Assembly: GCA_023055425.1 (NCBI GenBank)
Contig: JALGPY010000010.1
Coordinates: forward strand, 50,466,165 to 50,530,164
DNA from: Linanthus parryae
Taxonomy: Eukaryota; Streptophyta; Magnoliopsida; Ericales; Polemoniaceae
Length of the DNA stretch: 64,000 nucleotides
Reading direction: 5' to 3'
Part shown: positions 56,799 through 64,000 of the stretch, in pieces
How positions within the stretch are numbered: the first letter of the stretch is position 1
Layout of the letters: the number at the start of each line of letters is the position of its first letter
Position numbers and translations under genes: made by a program
Notes under the pieces: generated by a model
Databases searched by the model: none
What the model saw: only the letters and a program-made list of their open reading frames with translations
Told to the model about the DNA's origin: nothing

Positions 56799-57179
56799 TT
56801 GCAGGATGTCACCAAGAGCAAAGAACATAAGTGGATCATGGATAGTGGTTGCTCCAGAAACATGGGTGGAAAGAGTTCTCTATTCACAAAATTGAAAGAA
56901 CATTCCGGAGGAACAATCATACTTGGTGACAAAGGCAAATGCAAAATCATCGGAATTGGGAATGTTGGTAACAGTTCAAAAAATTCTATCTCAGATGTAT
57001 ATCTTGTAGATGATTTGAGATTTAATCTTCTTAGTGTTTCTCAATTGTGTAACAAAGGCAATAAGGTTATTTTTGATAAAGGGAAACGTGTGGTTCAAGA
57101 TGAGAAATCAGGCAATTGCTTACTCACATCCTCTAGATCAAACAATGTTTACTATTTGAATACTAACAAAGTTGCATGA
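56799..57179 (+). pseudogene. Copia protease of the second SIRE-like element
   Basis: Open for 126 residues: KEHKWIMDSGCSRNMGG (active site DSG kept), HSGGTIILGDKGKCKIIGIG, ISDVYLVDDLRFNLLSVSQL and SGNCLLTSSRSNN. It ends at a TGA just before the integrase part. Confidence 0.88.
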
Positions 57180-57203
57180 GAAAGTCTTAAGTGCCTCAAG
57201 GTC

Positions 57204-57814
57204 TTGAAAGAGGATTCAAAGCTTTGGCACAGAAAGCTCGTACACTTAAGCTTGCATACTCTGAACAAACTAGTTTCCAGAGACCTTGTCAGAGGTCTAC
57301 CATCCATTAAGTTCAAAGATGAAGAGATATGCAAAGCCTGTGCTCAATGTAAACAGACAAGGAGCCCTTTCAAGTCCAAGAACTTTGTAAGTACTACAAC
57401 ACCCATGAAATTTCTTCATATGGATCTCTGTGGTCCTATGAGAACTCCTTATCCAAAGGGTAAGAAGTATATTCTGGTTATTGTAGATGATTTCTCTAGA
57501 TTTACTTGGGCAATGTTTTTGAGAGAATATTCTGAACCGACATCTGAATTTTCAAAGCTTTGTAAAGAGATTCAAAATTTGAAAAACCTTCCTATTGCTT
57601 CCATTAGAAGTGATCATGGCAGAGAATTTGATCAACTTGAATTTTATTCATTTTGTGCTAAGTATGGTATCTCTCGCAACTTCCCTGCTCCTAGAACTCC
57701 TCAACGGAATGGAGTTATTAAAAGAAAGAACATGGCTCTTGAGGACATGTCTAGGACAATGCTTTTGGAGAACAAGTTGCCAAAATCATTTTGGGCATAA
57801 GTTGTCAACACTGA
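57204..57814 (+). pseudogene. Copia integrase of the second SIRE-like element (truncated)
   Basis: Zinc finger LWHRKLVHLSLHTLN with CKACAQCK; core FLHMDLCGPMR, VIVDDFSRFTWAMFL, ASIRSDHGREFDQLEF and RTPQRNGVIKRKNMALEDMS. The catalytic Glu of NGVxER is Lys (NGVIKRK). It stops at WA* (57800) and is cut off at 57814 by another LTR. Confidence 0.88.
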
Positions 57815-58302
57815 TGAAGGAGTGTACAGTAGGAAGAATACATGATCTATACTCTAGAGGGGGGGGGGTTGAATAGAGTATGCCAACTTTTGCTAATATT
57901 TCAAGAAGAGTGGTTTCAAAAAGATTTGTAATGAGTAAAGAGTATTTCAAGGCCTTGAAATGAGTTTCAAGTCCTTGGAATCAAAATAGTTGTTTGTAGA
58001 AAAGCTAAGTTTATTTCAAGGCCTTGAAAGAGTTTCAAACCCTTGAAATAAAACCTGTTTTGTTTGCTGCAAATAAGCTAAGTATAGAATTGAAAAGTAA
58101 ATGCTAGAGACACAAGATGAGTTCAGTCCACTTGGACCTACGTCTCTACCTCAGGGATCTTATCCCTGCAGGATTTTCAACTCAATTCTTATTAATCAAA
58201 AGCTAAGCCCTAGATCTCAAGCACAGAGAGATGCCTTACTCTGTTACAACTTATGGTTCTCACTAACTGAAGGACGAAACTTATCTATCACATAGAGATC
58301 TA
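57815..58302 (-). repeat. Inverted SIRE-like LTR fragment
   Basis: Low end TGAAGGAGTG at 57815 corresponds to the LTR end TGAAAGTGTG at 2053. It has the G10 run near 57860, exact TCAAGGCCTTGA at 57947 and 58016, and reverse-complement similarity to about 54400-54900. It is cut at about 58302 by the next copia, so only the U5 side of the LTR remains. Confidence 0.85.
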
Positions 58303-58307
58303 CAACA

Positions 58308-58742
58308 TGAAATATAGCGGAAGATTCTTGTGTTTACCTTGTATTCCTTAGCTCATAAGCACATCAAATGATCGTAGGATGCTTGCTTTCACGTGCCCTC
58401 CTTGCTCTCACAGTCTTGCTCGAATCACTAGGACGAAAGCTCTGATCCACACCAAGTTCCACCAATGGAGGCTAGTTAGAGAGAGAGTATAGGGTTTACT
58501 GTATTATGATCAACACATGATCTCTACAGTAGTGTATTGTGTCTCACATATCTCATGTCTCATATAATAATGTGTAGGAGGCTGTCTCCTTATATAGACA
58601 GACTTATACACAATTGCAACATTACCCCCTAGGTTTTATGTCTTTGCTACTAACCCCATAAGGTTTGAGCTTGTCTCACCTAACCCCATAAGATTAGGAT
58701 AATTGCATTATGCACCCCACATGGGCGCACCAAATTCTAACA
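58308..58742 (-). repeat. 3' LTR of the decayed TAR/Tork-like copia
   Basis: On the minus strand it starts TGTTAGAATTTGGTGCG at 58742 and ends ATATTTCA at 58308. The start is preceded by a purine tract. Length 435 bp is taken from TG and CA ends only, because the other LTR is not in the window. Flank caaca at 58303-58307 would be the target copy. Confidence 0.75.
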
Positions 58743-58760
58743 TCTCCCACTCGCACAGTG
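58743..58760 (-). promoter_or_regulatory. Polypurine tract of the decayed copia
   Basis: Minus strand GTGCGAGTGGGAGA before TGTTAGAA, close in form to the GTGGGAGA tract at 50020-50031. Confidence 0.7.
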
Positions 58761-58972
58761 GGGTTGGAAAAATACAGTACGTCTAGTCTCCCTCAATCTC
58801 CAAATATTATCATCTGCCAAAGTGTTTTGTGGCCTTGGTGTGTGACTGTGAGAGAACCTGCATTTCGGGAGTTCATACTCTAAACTCATACGAGACGAGC
58901 TAGCAGCAGGTGCACTCAACCTCAAGAAATAATGAAATACATATATATATCTCTCGTATCCCCCAGATTCGA

Positions 58973-59206
58973 TCAATTGTCATCTCGTAGACCATGAGAA
59001 CCTACCTTGTCTCGAAGGTCGTGCATCAATGAGCCTACATCTCCGTTATTATATTCATATCCTGCATGATCCCATAAGATCTTGAAGGTGGGCCCAATGA
59101 AAATGATAAAGAGCGATGCAATAAGAATCTTCCTTTCCATCCATTGTCGATTTGATTCGGATTCAGCTGCTTTCCTAGCAATGTCCTGGTAGGCCGAATC
59201 ATTCAT
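58973..59206 (-). CDS. Small ORF with one possible membrane segment, unidentified
   Basis: 77 codons from ATG at 59206. An acidic/basic start (ARKAAESESNRQWMERK) is followed by a hydrophobic run, ILIASLFIIFIGPTFKIL, and a charged tail. It lies between the pol remnant and the LTR of the decayed copia. No family is recognised. In DNA this decayed it may be chance, but the composition is unusually protein-like. Confidence 0.2.
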   Translation of the reverse strand: MNDSAYQDIARKAAESESNRQWMERKILIASLFIIFIGPTFKILWDHAGYEYNNGDVGSLMHDLRDKVGSHGLRDDN

Positions 59207-59274
59207 AGCCGTGAGATGTCACGCTAAAGTAGCATCACCTAACCGTCTCTCCGCGACATGGATAAAAGTACTAA

Positions 59275-60198
59275 GGCCTCGTTTAGGTAGAGGATATGGT
59301 ATGTAGGGATATGGCTTATGTTGGGATATGAGCAAGGATATGAATGTTGTCTGATAAGCCCTGATAAGATATGCTGGCTGTTTGTGTTTGGGTGTTGTCG
59401 GATATGATGCAGGATATGAAGTAGGATATGTGTCAAAATGACTGTAATACCTCGAGTGCTGTTATTTTGTATAAAAGATTGTATATTTCAAATTGATGAG
59501 GAAAAATATAAACAAAATGTATTAGTATTTATGTTTATATATTAGTACTATTTTTTCTACACAATAGTGACGTTGTCAAAATGTATACAAAATGTATATT
59601 AATACGCGAAATAAACTTGAATTAACATGCAAACATAACAAATATTCATGGATACAACATGGCCATAGCAAAATATGGAGTATAAATTACTAGTACTTAT
59701 TGACATATTGGCATGGTGTTACAAAACCTACAATAAACAAGTTAAATTAAACCAACGAAATTTCACCAAACTCTGTTGCATTACTTCAAAGATTTTACTA
59801 CTACTGTGAGGGGTTTCATAAAGCAACCAAACAAATCTTTCACCAACATACCATACATAAACCACTGCAGCAGTACTAGTACAAACATAAATTGATTATT
59901 ATTAAGACCATACACGGTGTACATGCATGTAGCATGGATATATATAGATAATAGTAGAAGAAAATTAGATAGTTTGTGGGGGTATTTTTGTCAGCCTACT
60001 AGCATCTTAATATGCTATATTTTCTTATCCGAGCTTATACCTCCATGTTGGTGGTATAAAATTTGTTCATTAAAAGCTCCATCAGCATAAGGCAACATAA
60101 CTTATCCCCTCTCTTATCCGGCATCCAAACACTTGATAAAAAAGGAGAGAGTATAACTTATCTTATGCTCGCTCCTTATCCTCTACCCAAACGAGGCC
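59275..60198. mobile_element. PIF/Harbinger-type MITE, 924 bp
   Basis: Inverted termini GGCCTCGTTTAGGTAGAGGA at 59275 and its counterpart (GGCCTCGTTTGGGTAGAGGA on the minus strand) ending at 60198. The flanks are TAA at 59272-59274 and 60199-60201. GGCCTCGTTTGG ends with a 3-bp TAA target are the mark of Harbinger-related MITEs. The ends carry repeated GGATATG/CATATCC words. No transposase. Confidence 0.9.
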
Positions 60199-60201
60199 TA
60201 A

Positions 60202-61400
60202 GGGTATACAGTGTTAATCATTCTTATATGATCAACGAGGCTCACACGGCGAGGAATCTCAGGGACTAGTTCTACTCGCCACCTCATGTCACTCATCAGC
60301 ACTCGTCATCTCATAAGATGTGCGCCATAGTGTTTGGAATCTAATAAGAGAACATGTCATATCCCATAGGGACCACTATAGAGAAGTAAGTCCAACAGCC
60401 CATATGACTATTAACCCGAGTACTGAATATTGCACATATGCAAGTCGAAATCAGTTCTCTCATATGGCTTTCTCTACGTAGACTATACATGGTTCAAGGT
60501 AGTAACCATGTTTGAATGGCCATGAACCAATCTCACCTTGGAACTTATTCCAATGCAACAAATGAATCCCTCTGACAGGGTCTTGCACTATTGATAGATG
60601 TCTAGCTCTTGTCATAGGCCATGCGCCTCATATGACAGACGTCACTTATCATATCATAGGCTTCAAGAACTTATCGGGATTCTGTCTCATCTTCTATTCA
60701 CCTAGACTATCCAGGATGTTGTAAAGGCGGTTGCTCGTGTGAGAGAGTCAACCTAGTGTCCGCGCGACATGTTCTATGCCAGTGCAGGGTATGTAAACGT
60801 ATCATACACGTATTGAAACAACATGTAGCATAATTAAACAAATCCAATTAAAATCCAATTATCAATGTCTCATATTCTCATCAATCATATTGCCAGTGAT
60901 TGAATACCAAGTCCCAATTCCCTAAATTAATCCACAAAGACGATTCTTATGTGGTTTAGGAATGGGAGGTGCCTACATTTTGGCCCGTAGTCGATCTACT
61001 CCAATATTACTCTTCAGGTAGTTATTTCACCTTTTGTGAAATGGTACCCTTTTCTATATGTTTGGCCTTATCAAAAATACTGTAGCCGTATGCTAGCACT
61101 ACAGGTTGGTTGACAGCTCATAAGCTTATCAGAAACCTTCTTATGCAAACATGTTTCTGCCCGGTGGCAGAACAGGCAATCGTGCTTCGCTTCCATGATC
61201 GATGGAGCGGTCTAATACGATTGTGCAACACTTATGATGCAGTTCCATGCGATGTGTATGTCATCTAGCATGGACTATAGCCTGAGTCGGATCCACGTGT
61301 ATCTAGGTTCCCACTCTAGTCAGCATGCATAGCTGGCCAGTCGAAGCATCATCTCCGATAGTCATAGCACGTGATCCTACGTATAGAGTATCCTTTTGGT
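60202..61400. other. Decayed copia RNase H or 3' spacer
   Basis: No frame can be trusted. By position it should be RT C-terminus and RNase H of the surrounding copia, but I could not trace the motifs reliably. Confidence 0.4.
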
Positions 61401-62200
61401 TGCAATCTAGTGTCTTAAACTGGATTTCCTAAAATCCAATCCTCCGATTGCATAAGGTTTGTGGGGTCTCAGTATATACCATGGTATATAGTAGACTCAC
61501 ACTGCATCAGACACTTTGGTCATTTGGTCAATCTTGTATGGTGTCTTCTAGGGCACATATTCAGGCTCGTAAAATTATGCAGGGAGCTATTGGAGTATCA
61601 CATAGCATTGGGTCCATAACATGAAATCGTTCATAGTATCTTCTTGTTGTGCGCCTTTTGCGACACTATAAGAAGTCCTTTTGAACGAACGAGAATGCAT
61701 CTCTCCCTACTAATATCCTTCGTCACAAATCGAGAGGATAACCACCCTATAGTGGATGTGAAATAGTCCTTCGACTCTCCTGGAAAATAGTGTGTCATCG
61801 ATAATAAGTGACATGATCATCTACTGTCTACTACTGAGAGTGGTATGCAGCGGTTCTTCATCCATAGATAAAATACTGCTGACGTAAGGACTAATTAAGA
61901 TCATACATGGACTTAATTAGCTTGCACCTATTTGTGCATTCGATCATACATCTCGAAACCCTGTGGTCGAGTCATACAGATCACCTCTCTGATTTATCCA
62001 TTGAGAAATTCAGTCGTCACGTTTATCGAGAATGGAGCCTTATTTCCATCATCACAACTATTACCGATATCTCTGCAAGTCATATGCCTTACTATGCTTC
62101 CGTCTGTGTCACTCCGACTGACGTTGAAAATCCATTCATTTCCAATAGTCTGATATCCAGTCGGAAAAGTCAACCTAGTCTTAAACTTGGTTGGTCCTTT
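61400..62200 (-). pseudogene. Remnant of copia reverse transcriptase (TAR/Tork-like)
   Basis: Minus-strand frames show TFPTGYQTIGNEWIFNVSRS, DGSIVRH, NVTTEFLNG then stop, IREVICMTRPQGFEM and, after a slip, KLIKSMYDLN. These match the family blocks LPTGYKTIGNKWIFKVKR, QMDVKTAFLNG, EIYM.QPEGFE and KLKKSIYGLKQ. The first catalytic Asp is Asn. Further down, QKDFL, YERFHVMDP and DTPI fit the region after YVDD, which itself was not found. Confidence 0.7.
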
Positions 62201-62631
62201 ACAGACTCTAACTTTTCCTGTAAAGGTTACTTTTCATTATTCATAATTGGGGAACGATAAGGCATAGTATTCTATCCCATCGTTTATGCAAGGTGATCCT
62301 TAAGACCATCCCTTCGATCTCAAACAGTCGATGGGATATGCTCCTACGAGCAATTCCTTTGCATTGGAGGATCATAATTTGCTCTCACCCCTATGGATGG
62401 GCACCACGCTTAGAAAGTCACTCCCACTGTCCGAAGGATCCTTGAGGGACTAACTCCTCATAATGGACTATGGAACAGGGTTTTTTCTAGCGGTTCCTCC
62501 ATGCTCGCGGAGATCATCATCTCTACGAACATTCCCTTAATTATGGACATCTACTTAGAGAAAACATATATCTTGTGAATCCATTTGCATTACACTACTA
62601 ATTGGCTGTTGCGTTTCGAATACGCAACCCC

Positions 62632-62919
62632 CTAGAGTACTCCGAATAGTATGGGAAGATATGTTACTCCATGAAGATACATTTCTTCCATCTCGGGTCT
62701 AAATTCCTTCTTGTCAGGTGATAAAATATCCTGGGGCGATATCCTAGGTTCATCTTCTTCTTGCGTGGTGACTATCATGTCTTCCCCTTCGATGCCAAAT
62801 CGTCGACGGGGTACGCTCCAACGAGCGCTCCTACGCAAAGAGGGTTCTTCTTCAGCATTATTGTCATATACGATAGGCTGCTCACTAGGTAGGGCACTCC
62901 CACTGTTCTCAAGATCCAT
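62632..62919 (-). pseudogene. Copia integrase-RT linker with start of RT
   Basis: Reads PSLRRSARWSVPRRRFGIEG, EDMIVTTQEEDEPRISPQ, SPDKKEFRPEMEEMY. The form LRRSxRxxxPPxRFG followed by DEPxxxxxALSSPDKKEWxxAMEEEM is the standard linker ahead of RT in this copia lineage. A deletion or frameshift then removes the next part. Confidence 0.75.
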
Positions 62920-63066
62920 AGGAATAAATTCCTCTTGAGTAGTGGTGAATTGAGTGTCATCTAGTGGTTCCTCTTCTTCGTAGAGAATACCATCTCCATG
63001 TACTTCTCCCTGACTAGGAAAATTTAGTTAGCTCATAAGACGCCGATCCCTATGGCCTAAGGTGAC

Positions 63067-63163
63067 CTCAACCAAATACTCACCAAGTATGTAGTCACTA
63101 TGTACTTTTGGTCCACATCTCGGAGGGCATAGTGACTACATACTTGGTGGGTATTTGGTTGAG
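63067..63163. repeat. Inverted repeat (36-bp arms) inside the copia integrase remnant
   Basis: 63067-63102 and 63128-63163 are reverse complements with one mismatch, separated by 25 bases. The right arm lies in the integrase frame (NQIPTKYVVTM) and the left arm repeats it backwards. As RNA it would form a near-perfect hairpin. Confidence 0.9.
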
Positions 63164-63850
63164 TACATCGACAGCTGTTTAACAAAGAGTCTCCTCAAGA
63201 CAGGGAACATGTACTTTGAACGTGATATCATACATCGAACCATCTTCAGGCATTATCCTACTCCTCCTATCCGCTACAGCATGCTGTTGCGGAGTGCGGG
63301 GAATGCAGAACTGCCTTACTACTCATTTCCATCACATAACCCTTGCTAAGACAGATACTCGCAGTCTCATTCTGGCTAAGGAGATATCCTTTTGTCCAGA
63401 CGGTTTTCTACCTTTTGTAGATACCTTTCTGAAGCGCCCTTGTGCCTCAGACTTATGTGGCCCAAGCACACATAGTTGAGATGCGTACAATAATCTACGA
63501 ATGTGATTGAACAGTAAGCACCGTGTCTTAGCGTTAACTTTTAATGGATCACAACAACAGAATGAATAACATGTAAAGACTCAATAATCCTTACTGCTTT
63601 ACTGGATGGTTTGCCTTTCTCTTTCTATGTAAGGCAAGAATCACACATGGGTAAGGGTACCTTGGGCATATTCCAAGAAGGCCTACCTTAGCTAGCCTGA
63701 ACATCCTTTCCTGACATAGTGTGTCTCAATCTAGCGCGCCACATATCAGAATCTTAAGGCACAACCCTAGAGGTGATATCCAAAGATCTTGAGGCGTTAT
63801 TCATGCTAGAAATCACGAGTGCATAACCATAACATGACATGACCATTTCC
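63104..63850 (-). pseudogene. Remnant of copia integrase (TAR/Tork-like)
   Basis: Minus-strand pieces: DSDMWRARLRHTMSGKDVQA (from MWHxRLGH), MCDSCLT, IIESLHVIHSVV (from LLxLIHSDVCGPM), FCIPRTPQQHAVADRRSRIM (from PRTPQQNGVAERRNRTL; Glu changed to Asp), EETLC, stop, TAVDVLNQIPTKYVV and MPSEMWT. Many stops and frameshifts. It confirms copia type and strand. Confidence 0.78.
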
Positions 63851-64000
63851 AAAGTAAAACTGTGACCAAAACATCTTTTGGTGGCTACTCCCTCAAAGAT
63901 AATCTTATGGATCCTTAGACGAGAAGTTAGTGCCAGGTTTGGCCTTCTAGTCTTAGGAAAACATCCTTTTCCTCCTTTCTGTTTGCCAGTCTTGGGCTAT
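63851..64000. other. Window end, upstream part of the decayed copia
   Basis: By position this should be protease and pre-integrase. No motif could be read with confidence. Confidence 0.3.

Larger units (their letters stand above)
52338..57814 (+). mobile_element. Second SIRE-like Ty1/copia, plus strand, truncated in integrase
   Basis: LTR 52338-54920 (interrupted by a solo LTR at 52631-54053), primer site 54923-54934, gag 54971-56760, protease 56799-57179 and integrase 57204-57814. RT, RNase H, ORF3 and the second LTR are missing; at 57815 an inverted LTR of the same family begins. Sequence is clearly the same family as 2053-12795 on protein and LTR level, but an older copy with more stops. 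Confidence 0.9.
58308..64000 (-). mobile_element. Decayed Ty1/copia (TAR/Tork-like), continues past the window
   Basis: Minus-strand element: integrase (about 63850-63080), integrase-RT linker (62919-62632), RT remnant (about 62200-61400), a long stretch of decayed RNase H or spacer, polypurine tract and 3' LTR 58308-58742. A 924-bp MITE sits at 59275-60198. No frame longer than 95 codons survives, so it is old. The 5' part is outside the window. Confidence 0.82.

Noticed and set aside
61907..62260. 117-codon plus-strand frame
   Set aside because: It lies antisense to recognisable RT blocks of the decayed copia.
1..64000. CRISPR array, tRNA or rRNA genes, bacterial operons
   Set aside because: No regularly spaced repeats of that kind and no cloverleaf or rRNA signature noticed; the tRNA-like words present are retroelement primer sites.

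Overview
The window is nuclear DNA of a flowering plant, probably a eudicot with a large, transposon-rich genome. The evidence is plant-type cytochrome P450 (CYP71-like) exons with short GT-AG introns, Ty1/copia and Ty3/gypsy elements, several primed by initiator-Met tRNA sites, a plant Rep/helicase/RPA Helitron, and CACTA and Harbinger-type DNA elements. No bacterial, organellar, CRISPR, rRNA or tRNA feature was seen. No gene in the window looks intact.

The oldest layer is a small cluster of three CYP71-like P450 pseudogenes, all on the minus strand: copy A (about 870-1913), copy B (about 28840-29948, rearranged with inverted pieces) and copy C (35089-42614, split by a gypsy element). Everything else is mobile DNA that landed in or between them.

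Layout. 1-530: repeat fragment. 2053-12795: complete SIRE-like copia with two LTRs, gag, protease, integrase, RT/RNase H and an extra env-position ORF, flanked by tcagg/ttagg. 12801-13182: LINE 3' end. 13338-27944: 14.6-kb Helitron with both termini, Rep/helicase exons, an RPA-like gene and exons captured from a p300/CBP-type histone acetyltransferase gene. About 30545-34560: Ale/Retrofit-like copia inserted upstream of P450 copy B. 36331-41730: chromodomain-type gypsy inserted in exon 1 of P450 copy C (target duplication tcatc). 43261-44724: two back-to-back copia gag fragments. The minus-strand gag is split by a 7.3-kb LTR-ended element (44730-52049, target duplication gtgca), which itself holds a CACTA element and part of another copia. 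52338-57814: second SIRE-like copia (plus strand), with a foreign solo LTR (52631-54053, target duplication aaaga) inside its own LTR. 57815-58302: inverted SIRE LTR fragment. 58308-64000: decayed TAR/Tork-like copia that runs off the window and carries a 924-bp Harbinger-type MITE.

The genes work only as parts of mobile elements: gag/protease/integrase/RT sets for copying via RNA, and Rep/helicase plus RPA for rolling-circle movement of the Helitron. The most unusual signals are a palindromic 12-mer (TCAAGGCCTTGA) scattered through LTRs and coding DNA of the SIRE-like family in different reading phases, an array of five related small exons at the front of the Helitron protein, and histone acetyltransferase exons carried by the Helitron.
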